A program made the translations under genes and the position numbers. This document shows, piece by piece, positions 6,422-12,151 of a stretch of DNA of 12,151 nt (its first letter is position 1; every line of letters starts with the position of its first letter). The notes under the pieces were generated by a model, which saw only the letters and a list, made by a program, of their open reading frames with translations, did not search any database and was not told the origin of the DNA. The stretch is from Flavobacteriales bacterium (GTDB lineage: Bacteria > Bacteroidota > Bacteroidia > Flavobacteriales > Flavobacteriaceae), in assembly GCA_002737105.1 (NCBI GenBank), contig NSHO01000044.1, positions 1 to 12,151 on the forward strand. The letters run 5' to 3'.

Positions 6422-6429
6422 CAAAGGTA
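6422..6429 (-). promoter_or_regulatory. Candidate -7 promoter box before the ArsC-like gene
   Basis: TACCTTTG on the minus strand (6422-6429) is an exact TAnnTTTG match, giving a start near 6415 and a leader of about 30 bases. No TTG is found at the right distance upstream, so the -33 part is weak. It lies between the trxB terminator and the gene, where a promoter is needed, and argues against the upstream ATG at 6422-6424. Confidence 0.4.
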
Positions 6430-6475
6430 TGAAAGTTATTTTTGTTGAAAAGTTTTGCTTTGCAATTTTAAAATA

Positions 6476-6502
6476 AAAAATCGGTTATAAAATCCGATTT
6501 TT
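6476..6502 (-). terminator. Rho-independent terminator of trxB
   Basis: AAAAATCGG (6476-6484) pairs perfectly with CCGATTTTT (6494-6502) around a 9-base loop. Read on the minus strand it lies 21 bases after the trxB stop and the stem runs into a T-rich tail, so trxB is probably transcribed alone. T residues also follow on the plus side, but no plus-strand gene is upstream. Confidence 0.8.
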
Positions 6503-6523
6503 GTATAAATATGACTTAATAAA

Positions 6524-7471
6524 TTAGTGTTTACTAGCCAAATATCGTTCTGCATCTAAAGCAGCCATACAGCCAGTTCCTGCAGCTGTAATTGCTTGTC
6601 TGTAAACATGATCAGCAGCATCTCCACCTACAAAAACCCCTGAGATATTTGTTTTAGATGAGCCTGGAACATTAACAATATAACCTGTTTCATCTAATGT
6701 TAAATATTCTGCAAAAATATCTGTATTTGGTTTATGACCAATTGCCACGAAAAATCCAGTTGCAGGAATATCAAAATCTTCATTTGTAGTTTTGTTTTTA
6801 GCTTTAACACCAGTAACCACTTGCCCATCACCTAAAACTTCCACTGTATCATGATTCATTAAAATGGTAATATTTTCGGTATTTTTCACACGTTGTTCCA
6901 TAATTTTAGAAGCTCTAAATTTTTCACTTCTAACCAACATGGTAACTTTTTTACATAATTTAGATAAATAATGTGCTTCTTCACAAGCGCTATCCCCTGC
7001 TCCAACAATCACTACTTCTTGGTTTCTATAGAAAAAACCATCACAAATTGCGCAAGCGGAAACACCACCACCAGTTTGTAAATAATGTTGTTCTGAAGGT
7101 AAACCTAAATATTTAGCAGTAGCACCCGTAGAAATAATTACGGTGTCGGCATGAATTTCTTTTGTATCGTTAATCCAAATTTTATGTGGTTCGGCGCTAA
7201 AATCTACTTTTGTTGCCCAACCATCTCGAACATCTGTTCCAAATCGTTCCGCTTGTTTTTGCAAACCAACCATCATTTCAGGACCTGTAATTCCTTCAGG
7301 ATTTCCTGGCCAGTTTTCTACTTCATTAGTCGTTGTTAACTGTCCTCCAGGCTGAGTGCCTTGATATAAAACCGGATGCATATTTGCTCTAGCAGCATAA
7401 ATTGCAGCAGTATATCCTGCAGGACCAGAACCTATTATTAGGCATTTTACTTTTTCTATTTCGTTTGACAT
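6524..7471 (-). CDS. trxB: Thioredoxin-disulfide reductase
   Basis: A cytosolic flavoenzyme that uses NADPH to reduce thioredoxin, 315 residues, the normal low-molecular-weight type. The FAD-binding motif IIGSGPAGYTAAIYAARA (12-29) is followed by PGGQL (41-45) and ENWPG (52-56). The redox-active pair is in CAICDGFF (Cys140, Cys143). The NADPH domain has GAGDSACEEA (157-166) and a VRSEKFRAS segment (180-188), and the FAD-closing motif reads GVFVGGDAAD (278-287). In the usual HRRxxFRAS position for NADP phosphate binding only part of the arginine cluster is kept, so a mild change in cofactor preference is conceivable. Start ATG 7469-7471 is consistent with the short lead to the FAD motif and with the promoter 24 bases upstream. 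It is divergent from the pRiA4b-like gene and has its own terminator. Confidence 0.96.
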   Translation of the reverse strand: MSNEIEKVKCLIIGSGPAGYTAAIYAARANMHPVLYQGTQPGGQLTTTNEVENWPGNPEGITGPEMMVGLQKQAERFGTDVRDGWATKVDFSAEPHKIWINDTKEIHADTVIISTGATAKYLGLPSEQHYLQTGGGVSACAICDGFFYRNQEVVIVGAGDSACEEAHYLSKLCKKVTMLVRSEKFRASKIMEQRVKNTENITILMNHDTVEVLGDGQVVTGVKAKNKTTNEDFDIPATGFFVAIGHKPNTDIFAEYLTLDETGYIVNVPGSSKTNISGVFVGGDAADHVYRQAITAAGTGCMAALDAERYLASKH

Positions 7472-7494
7472 GGACAGTTTAATTAATTTTTATG

Positions 7495-7525
7495 CAAAAT
7501 TAGTGAATTCAAAATCAAAAATCAA
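7495..7525 (-). promoter_or_regulatory. Candidate Bacteroidota promoter of trxB
   Basis: On the minus strand TTG (7523-7525), 20 bases, then TAATTTTG (7495-7502): an exact TTG-N20-TAnnTTTG match with the same spacing as the gpsA candidate. The start would be near 7488, about 16 bases before the ATG. Predicted by motif only. Confidence 0.5.
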
Positions 7526-7626
7526 TTAAATTTAACTTCAAAAACCATTTAATGCTTTTCACTCGAATCCAAAAAACTATTTATAAACAATTATGACTTT
7601 CAATAATAAAAGTTTTAAATATTGAT

Positions 7627-7634
7627 TACTTTTG
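7627..7634 (+). promoter_or_regulatory. Candidate -7 promoter box of the pRiA4b-like gene
   Basis: TACTTTTG (7627-7634) matches TAnnTTTG and lies 19 bases before the ATG at 7654, giving a start near 7641. A -33 TTG at the expected distance is not visible. It would drive the plus-strand group 7654-9763, including the four-helix-bundle copy 2. Confidence 0.35.
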
Positions 7635-7653
7635 TTTTTTAAAAACACATATT

Positions 7654-8205
7654 ATGATTTATAAGTTTAGAGCCATTTTAGACAATGAAGAAGATATTTT
7701 TAGAGATATTGCTATTGATTCAAAAGACAGCTTAGAAGATTTTCACAATGCTTTAGTAAATGCATTTGGTTTTGATGGATCCGAAGTTGCTGCTTTTTAT
7801 ACTTGTGGAGAAGACTGGGCGTGGCACGAAGAAGACGGCATTCCTATGTTTGATACTGGAGATATTCCAGGAGAAATAAAAACAATGGCAGAGTATAAAT
7901 TAGATGATTTAGTTCATGAGCAAAATACTAAATTAGTGTATGTTTATGATTTATTCTCGATGTGGACCTTTTTTGTAGAATTAGCTTCTATCGAAAAAAA
8001 CAATGAAGAAACAATTTATCCTGCATTATTATTTTCCCACGGCATTTTACCTGAAGAAGCAACAACTAGTGGCTTTAGAGGCGGCGATTTGGAAAATGAA
8101 GATTTGTTTAATGAATTTGAAGACGACTTAGATCAAGATGATTTAGATATGTTTGATAGCGATGACAGTTTTGAAGATATGGGATTTGAAGAAAACTGGA
8201 ATTAG
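7654..8205 (+). CDS. Plasmid pRiA4b ORF-3-like family protein with acidic tail
   Basis: A 183-residue protein of the pRiA4b ORF-3 family (PF07929), whose function is not known to me. Family landmarks are the N-terminal IYKFRAILDN strand (2-11), the DFHNALVNAFGFDGSEVAAF segment (29-48), the core LVYVYDLFSMWTFFVEL (94-110, the family's YxYDxGDxW motif in weakened form) and YPALLFSHGILPEE (122-135). From about residue 145 the chain becomes a highly acidic tail rich in Asp and Glu, ending in EENWN. No signal peptide or membrane segment is seen. Automatic annotation sometimes links this family to IS1096 passenger genes, but no transposon is seen here. It is the first gene of a plus-strand group; the array of four-helix-bundle element 2 begins 2 bases after its stop codon. 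Confidence 0.8.
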   Translation: MIYKFRAILDNEEDIFRDIAIDSKDSLEDFHNALVNAFGFDGSEVAAFYTCGEDWAWHEEDGIPMFDTGDIPGEIKTMAEYKLDDLVHEQNTKLVYVYDLFSMWTFFVELASIEKNNEETIYPALLFSHGILPEEATTSGFRGGDLENEDLFNEFEDDLDQDDLDMFDSDDSFEDMGFEENWN

Positions 8206-8207
8206 TT

Positions 8208-8247
8208 TTTTTAAGTTGCTAAGAAGCTAAGTTTCTTAGTAACTAAG
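8208..8247 (+). repeat. Proximal octad array of four-helix-bundle element 2
   Basis: Five 8-bp units ending in CTAAG-like anchors: TAAG at 8212, then CTAAG at 8219 and 8227, CTTAG at 8235 and CTAAG at 8243, exactly 8 bases apart. It starts 2 bases after the stop of the pRiA4b-like gene. Aligned without gaps to the reverse complement of 8663-8702, 31 of 40 positions agree, including an identical 12-base outer block (8212-8223). Its inner half also forms a local 9-bp dyad (8232-8240 with 8242-8250). Confidence 0.85.
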
Positions 8248-8309
8248 AAAAATACTTGAAAAAACATTTAATCCTATAAAAATATACGCCTTATAAAATT
8301 TAAAACAAA

Positions 8310-8666
8310 ATGAGCAACTTTAGGAATCTTCTTATTTGGCAAAAATCAATGGTTTTGGTTACTAAAATATACACAGTAACAAATAACTTTCCAAAAGAAG
8401 AAGTTTTTGGATTAACATCTCAAATAAAAAGAAGTGCAATTTCAATTCCAAGTAATATTGCTGAAGGATTAGGAAGAGAAAGTAGCAAAGAGTTTTTGCG
8501 TTTTCTAAAAATATCAATTGGTTCATTATTTGAATTACAAACACAATTAGAAATAGCAAAAAACATAATTTATTTAGACGAAGAAACTTTTAACAACTTG
8601 TATGAAGATTCCAGAGAGTTAGAAAGAATGATAGTCTCATTTACAAACAAAATTAAAAATAACTAA
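8310..8666 (+). CDS. Four-helix-bundle protein, IVP/S23 family, copy 2
   Basis: A 118-residue homologue of the protein at 3143-3514. The same signature is present: NLLIWQKS (6-13), the FPKEEVFGLTSQIKR segment (about 28-42), SIPSNIAEGLGR (46-57), then helical stretches with SIGSLFELQTQLEIAK (about 72-87) and a basic C-terminus. No export or membrane signal is seen. Identity to copy 1 is concentrated in the central motif, and the two differ through much of the C-terminal half, so they entered or diverged separately. The gene lies between the pRiA4b-like and NdpA-like genes in the same orientation. Framing arrays have an 8-bp period, unlike the 7-bp period at copy 1. Its stop codon (8664-8666) lies in the first unit of the distal array. 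Role unknown. Confidence 0.88.
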   Translation: MSNFRNLLIWQKSMVLVTKIYTVTNNFPKEEVFGLTSQIKRSAISIPSNIAEGLGRESSKEFLRFLKISIGSLFELQTQLEIAKNIIYLDEETFNNLYEDSRELERMIVSFTNKIKNN

Positions 8667-8702
8667 GAAACTTAGCATCTCAGCTACTTAGCAACTTATA
8701 AA
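8663..8702 (+). repeat. Distal octad array of four-helix-bundle element 2
   Basis: Five 8-bp units starting at 8663, 8671, 8679, 8687 and 8695, each opening with CT(A/T/C)AG except the last (CTTAT). The first unit contains the four-helix-bundle stop codon; the last ends 2 bases before the next ATG (8705). The array is the inverted partner of 8208-8247. Confidence 0.85.
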
Positions 8703-8704
8703 AA

Positions 8705-9763
8705 ATGATAAACCTATTTAATACACACGTAGAAAACCTTTCTATTCATAAAGTTGGTAACAAAAATAAAGCGGAAGAGATTTTTCTTTCTGAAAATCCG
8801 TACTCGCTAAATGATGAAATTATGCCCATTTTGAAAGAGTATTTTTTTAAAGCTTTTCGCGAAAAAGAAGAAAATTACTATCAATTTGCACATGATGTAG
8901 ATTTGGAATACAATGAAATGTTCAATTTAGCCACCGAAGTATTTAATAATCCTAGTGAAATTCATAACATTTCAAAAAAAATCACACAACATTTATTTGA
9001 ACAATCTAACCATCCACATATTAAAAGTGGCGAAGTTTATGTAGCTTATCTAACAAATGTTTCCATTGATAACAATGTAGTAGATGCCATTGGTGTTTTT
9101 AAAAGTGAAATTAATACCAATTTTTTACAATTTAAAGAAAGTGGAAGCAATTTAGAAATGATTTTACAAGACGGAATCAACTTAAATAAATTAGATAAAG
9201 GTTGCCTGATTTTTAACTATAAAAAGGAAGAAGGTTACAAAATATTAACTGTAGATAGCAACAGATACGATGCCAGATATTGGTTAGAACATTTTTTAAG
9301 CGTAGACGTTTTTCAAGATGAGACTTTTATGACCAAGAAATACCTTCAATTTTGCAAAGATTTTGCCAAAGAAGTAGTGTTACCAGCAGAAGATAAAAGA
9401 GAAGAAGTTTTATTTATGAATCGTGCTGTAAATCATTTTGCAAAAAATGATGAATTTGAAGAAACTGCATTCTTAAATGACGTAATTAACAACCCAGATT
9501 TGATACCTGAATTTAGAAATTATAAAGTAGATAAAGGTGCAAAATATAGCATTGAAGATGTTTCTAATTTTCCAATAGCCAATGCCGCGGTTACTGATGT
9601 TAGAAGAAAATTAAAAAATGTTATTGAATTAGACACTCATATACAAATAAAGTTAGACTTCATAAACCCAGAAAGTGCTGAAAAATTTGTTGAAAAAGGT
9701 TGGGATGAAGAAAAACAGATGTATTATTACTTGGTTTATTTTAACAAAGAAAGTAAATCATAA
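8705..9763 (+). CDS. Nucleoid-associated protein, NdpA/YejK-like family
   Basis: A 352-residue soluble protein resembling the 37-kDa nucleoid-associated family (PF04245; E. coli YejK has about 335 residues), thought to bind the nucleoid. Supporting features are the N-terminal segment with SIHKVGN (13-19), a central strand-rich region with DAIGVFKSE (128-136), the block KLDKGCLIFNY (162-172) followed by DSNRYDARYWLEHFL (about 185-199), and a charged C-terminal part. There is no recognisable enzyme motif, signal peptide or membrane segment. The start codon lies 2 bases after the octad array of element 2, so that array forms the immediate leader. It is the last gene of the plus-strand group and ends at the bidirectional terminator. 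The family call is from memory of similar Bacteroidota proteins and is less secure than the neighbouring housekeeping calls. Confidence 0.72.
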   Translation: MINLFNTHVENLSIHKVGNKNKAEEIFLSENPYSLNDEIMPILKEYFFKAFREKEENYYQFAHDVDLEYNEMFNLATEVFNNPSEIHNISKKITQHLFEQSNHPHIKSGEVYVAYLTNVSIDNNVVDAIGVFKSEINTNFLQFKESGSNLEMILQDGINLNKLDKGCLIFNYKKEEGYKILTVDSNRYDARYWLEHFLSVDVFQDETFMTKKYLQFCKDFAKEVVLPAEDKREEVLFMNRAVNHFAKNDEFEETAFLNDVINNPDLIPEFRNYKVDKGAKYSIEDVSNFPIANAAVTDVRRKLKNVIELDTHIQIKLDFINPESAEKFVEKGWDEEKQMYYYLVYFNKESKS

Positions 9764-9766
9764 TTA

Positions 9767-9806
9767 AAAAAAAATCCTCAATTAGCTTTAATTGAGGATT
9801 TTTTTT
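9767..9806. terminator. Bidirectional terminator between convergent genes
   Basis: Bases 9767-9784 pair with 9789-9806 in an 18-bp stem with a GCTT loop; the core is ATCCTCAATTA with TAATTGAGGAT. A-tract and T-tract on the two sides make it an intrinsic terminator in both directions, 3 bases after the NdpA-like stop codon. The TAA stop of the minus-strand helicase gene (9805-9807) lies inside its T run. Confidence 0.88.
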
Positions 9807-10425
9807 ACATTTCAAAAAACAAAGGTTCTATCATAGTCCTATCTGCAACCGCTTCTACTCGATCTGAAATTTTATTACAAAAAATCAACCGTTGCGATTT
9901 AGAAATACTTTCTGACATTCGATTTGTTTTACCATCTAAACGAAGTTTAAATAAAATATCGGCATCATCAACTACGAACATAAGCAATCTGTTGATATCA
10001 AAACCTGCAGTAGCAAACATTAAATCTAAGCGATTTGGTGTGCCAATTAATACATCTATTCCTAATGAAATTTGATTTTTATCCCAATCAATATCGCCTT
10101 TGTCATGGGCACCATAAACTCGTAATTGTGTGTAACGATTATATTTTCTAAACATTTCAACCATTTCCAAAACCTTCTCTTTTGTTTCTACAACAATTAA
10201 AGCTCTTGGGGATTCCATTAAAGGTTTCTCCAATCGTTGAATCACATTCAATACAATTGTTGTTGATTTTCCAGATTTCTTTTCTGATTGAATTACGGCG
10301 TCTGCACCACTTTTTATAGTTGAAAAAGTTTCTTGTTGCATTTCATTGGCATCGGTTAAGCCGTTTTCAAGTAATGCTTCCTGTAAAAGTGGGTTAATTT
10401 TTTTTAATTGCATTTTATTTAGCAT
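9805..10425 (-). CDS. Degenerate single-domain DEAD-box helicase-like protein
   Basis: A 206-residue protein corresponding only to the first RecA-like domain of DEAD-box RNA helicases. In order: a Q-motif-like region (EMQQETFSTIKSGADAVI, about 28-45), a Walker A relic SEKKSGKST (47-55) in place of AxTGSGKT, motif Ia around LIVVETKEKV (about 76-85), TPNRL (129-133) for TPGRL, and VDDADILF (152-159) for VLDEADxM. The SAT motif is replaced by IFCN (181-184), and domain 2 is absent: the gene stops at a terminator, so this is not a frameshift within the window. Unwinding seems unlikely; nucleotide or RNA binding remains possible. ATG 10423-10425 is used; ATG 10411-10413 would lose four residues. 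It follows the sigma-54 regulator gene by 30 bases in the same orientation, so they may be co-transcribed. Confidence 0.75.
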   Translation of the reverse strand: MLNKMQLKKINPLLQEALLENGLTDANEMQQETFSTIKSGADAVIQSEKKSGKSTTIVLNVIQRLEKPLMESPRALIVVETKEKVLEMVEMFRKYNRYTQLRVYGAHDKGDIDWDKNQISLGIDVLIGTPNRLDLMFATAGFDINRLLMFVVDDADILFKLRLDGKTNRMSESISKSQRLIFCNKISDRVEAVADRTMIEPLFFEM

Positions 10426-10455
10426 TTTGCCATAAGCTTTTAGCTTTGACTGATT

Positions 10456-11619
10456 TTATTTAGAAGCAAACAAAGTTACATCATTTTCAGAGATTTCGTT
10501 TCCTCCAAGTATAATTAAACGCTCTACAACATTTCTTAATTCTCGAATATTTCCTGTCCAATCATATTCTTGCAATAATTGTATGGCTTGTTTTGAAAAC
10601 ATTTTTTTGGTAGTTCCTTGTTCTTCAGAAATTTTAGAGGCAAAATGCTCTATCAACATAGGAATATCATCTCTTCTATCATTTAATGCTGGAACATTAA
10701 TTAAAATTACTGCCAATCTGTGATATAAATCTTCTCTGAAACGTCCTTCTGCAATTTCTTTTTTTAGATCTTTATTGGTTGCAGCAATTACACGAACATC
10801 TACTTTTATATCTTTATCTGCGCCAACTCTTTGAATTAAATTTTCTTGTAAAGCTCTTAATACTTTGGCTTGCGCCGACAAACTCATATCGCCAATTTCA
10901 TCTAAGAAAATAGTTCCGCCGTTTGCGGCTTCAAATTTCCCAGCTCTGTCTTTAATTGCAGATGTAAACGCGCCTTTTACGTGTCCGAATAACTCACTTT
11001 CAATTAATTCTGAGGGAATAGCAGCACAATTTACTTCAATAATAGCTTGTTGTGCACGATTGCTTTTTTCGTGTAATTGATGGGCGACTAACTCTTTACC
11101 TGTTCCATTTGGACCAGTAATTAAAACTCTTGCGTCGGTTTGTGCAACTTTTTCAATCATGGTTTTAATATGTGAAATGGCTTCACTATCACCAATCATT
11201 TCATAGTTTTTAGACACTTTTTTCTTAAGTATTTTATTTTCCACAACCAATTGCTTTTTATCTAAAGCATTTCTAACTGTGTTTAATAAACGATTCAAAT
11301 CTGGTGGTTTCGAAATATAATCAAAAGCGCCTAAACGCATCGTTTGTATGGCAGTTTCTAAATCGCCATGACCAGAAATCATGACCATTGGAATTTCAGG
11401 TTTTATTTTTTTTATAGCTTCTAACACCTCAACGCCATCCATTTTTGGCATTTTAATATCGCATAAAATCAAATCGAAATCTTCGTTTTTTACCAATTCA
11501 ATTCCTTGCAAACCGTCTTCAGCTTCTTGCACCGAATACATATCATTTTCTTCCGATAAAATTTTAGTTAACACGCGACGTATTGGCGCTTCGTCTTCTA
11601 TGATAAGGATTTTACTCAT
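10456..11619 (-). CDS. NtrC-family sigma-54-activating response regulator without a DNA-binding domain
   Basis: A cytosolic two-component regulator of 387 residues. The receiver domain (about 1-120) has the acidic pair Glu8/Asp9, phosphoacceptor Asp54 (in CDIKMPKMDG), Ser82 and Lys104. After a linker, the AAA+ domain (about 138-370) has Walker A GPNGTGKE (169-176), the sigma-54-contacting loop GAFTSA (216-221; usual GAFTGA), Walker B GGTIFLDE (234-241) and arginine-finger segment RFREDLYHR (293-301). The chain ends at LFASK, about 17 residues after the conserved WTGNIRELRNVVER helix. The C-terminal Fis-type helix-turn-helix of ordinary NtrC proteins (usually 450 residues or more) is missing, and the stop is followed by the next gene. 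It probably hydrolyses ATP to open sigma-54 promoters. A partner histidine kinase is not in the window. Start ATG 11617-11619 gives the standard MSKILIIEDE receiver N-terminus. Confidence 0.92.
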   Translation of the reverse strand: MSKILIIEDEAPIRRVLTKILSEENDMYSVQEAEDGLQGIELVKNEDFDLILCDIKMPKMDGVEVLEAIKKIKPEIPMVMISGHGDLETAIQTMRLGAFDYISKPPDLNRLLNTVRNALDKKQLVVENKILKKKVSKNYEMIGDSEAISHIKTMIEKVAQTDARVLITGPNGTGKELVAHQLHEKSNRAQQAIIEVNCAAIPSELIESELFGHVKGAFTSAIKDRAGKFEAANGGTIFLDEIGDMSLSAQAKVLRALQENLIQRVGADKDIKVDVRVIAATNKDLKKEIAEGRFREDLYHRLAVILINVPALNDRRDDIPMLIEHFASKISEEQGTTKKMFSKQAIQLLQEYDWTGNIRELRNVVERLIILGGNEISENDVTLFASK

Positions 11620-11694
11620 TTTCTTAAGTAATATGTTAAAGTTAAAGGTTTATTTCTAAACTCTTAAAACAAATAAGCTTTCTAAACACTTTTC

Positions 11695-12151
11695 TTAATA
11701 TTTCAACCATTTATATAATTCTTTCCAAGTTGGTTTTTTGCCGTACATTAAAATTCCTACACGGTAAATTTTGCTCGCAAACCAAACTACTCCCACAAAT
11801 GTAGCAAATAATAAAACTAAAGAGACAATTATTTGCCAAGTAGGCACTCCAAAAGGAATGCGCATTAGCATTACAATTGGCGATGTAAAAGGAATCATAG
11901 AGAAAATCGTAGCAATATTTCCGTGAGGATCGTTGGCAACAGTGAAAAATCCGATATATACGCCCAACATTAAAGGCATTATAATAGGTAATAAAAATTG
12001 TTGCGAATCGGTTTCGTTATCAACTGCGGCACCAATGGCAGCGTATAAAGAACTATATAAGAAATAACCTCCAATGAAATAAAATATGAATGAAATAATA
12101 ATTGTAGCAATAGGTAAATTTCCTAATTCATCTAAATACAAAGGCAATTTC
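11695..12151 (-). CDS. ABC-2 type transporter permease, C-terminal part, 5' end beyond the window
   Basis: The visible 151 residues are the C-terminal part of a multi-pass inner-membrane permease of the ABC-2 type (NatB/YhaP-like). At least four hydrophobic stretches occur, with sequences such as FIFYFIGGYFLYSSLYAAIGA in the first (kept here as FIFYFIGGYFLY and SSLYAAIGA), AAVDNETDSQQ between helices, then LPIIMPLMLGVYIGFF and PFTSPIVMLMRIPFG. These are characteristic of the permease partner of Na+ or drug-type ABC exporters in Bacteroidota. The frame stays open to the last base, so the true start lies outside. The codon at 12145-12147 is an internal TTG, not a credible start. The gene precedes the sigma-54 regulator gene by 75 bases in the same orientation. 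Substrate unknown. Confidence 0.85.
   Translation of the reverse strand, partial: KLPLYLDELGNLPIATIIISFIFYFIGGYFLYSSLYAAIGAAVDNETDSQQFLLPIIMPLMLGVYIGFFTVANDPHGNIATIFSMIPFTSPIVMLMRIPFGVPTWQIIVSLVLLFATFVGVVWFASKIYRVGILMYGKKPTWKELYKWLKY

Noticed and set aside
7822..7837. Second TGGCACG sequence as a sigma-54 promoter
   Set aside because: It lies inside a coding region and has no TTG at the -12 distance.
7654..8205. Transposon passenger gene suggested by the usual family label
   Set aside because: There is no transposase, terminal repeat or target duplication around this gene itself; the nearby arrays belong to the adjacent four-helix-bundle gene.
10865..11659. Two plus-strand frames (10865-11080 and 11381-11659)
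   Set aside because: They are antisense shadows of the conserved AAA+ and receiver domains of the sigma-54 regulator.
12145..12147. TTG as start of the ABC permease
   Set aside because: The frame continues past it to the window edge and the protein begins in mid-domain, so it is an internal Leu codon of a cut gene.

Overview
The window looks like chromosomal DNA of a flavobacterium (Bacteroidota, Flavobacteriaceae-like). It is very A+T-rich. Several genes are preceded by the Bacteroidota promoter form TTG-N17..23-TAnnTTTG instead of the E. coli form, ribosome-binding sites are weak, and the order yicC-gmk-nadD is one often seen in this phylum. Most genes are core housekeeping genes.

Layout, left to right. 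(1) The incomplete gpsA gene (glycerol-3-phosphate dehydrogenase, minus strand) runs off the left edge. (2) A 303-base gap follows. It holds a sigma-54-type promoter reading right and, about 90 bases on, a strong hairpin terminator with no protein gene between them, so it is a candidate small RNA gene. (3) A yqhD-type aldehyde reductase (minus) has its own promoter. (4) A long minus-strand run, read right to left, carries an ArsC/Spx-like protein, an EamA permease, yicC, gmk, a four-helix-bundle protein (IVP/S23 family) and nadD. (5) trxB (minus) lies upstream of that run and is separated from it by a terminator. (6) A plus-strand group holds a pRiA4b ORF-3-like protein, a second four-helix-bundle protein and an NdpA/YejK-type nucleoid-associated protein. 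It ends in a terminator shared with the convergent minus-strand genes. (7) On the minus strand follow a degenerate one-domain DEAD-box helicase, an NtrC-family response regulator that lacks a DNA-binding domain, and the 3' part of an ABC-2 permease cut by the right edge.

The most unusual content is the pair of four-helix-bundle genes. Each sits between two genes of the same orientation and is framed by inverted arrays of five short, strictly periodic units. The unit is 7 bp anchored on AGT at the first locus and 8 bp anchored on CTAAG at the second. At both loci the array begins 2 bases after the upstream stop codon, the four-helix-bundle gene ends inside the distal array, and the array ends 2 to 5 bases before the next start codon. 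A third array of the first type, with no gene, lies between the EamA gene and yicC. This is the same geometry as the intervening sequences of 23S rRNA that carry the same protein family, but here it sits in mRNA operons. The second theme is sigma-54: a near-perfect -24/-12 promoter for an orphan transcript, and about 10 kb away an activator that would have to work without binding DNA itself. A link between the two is inference only.
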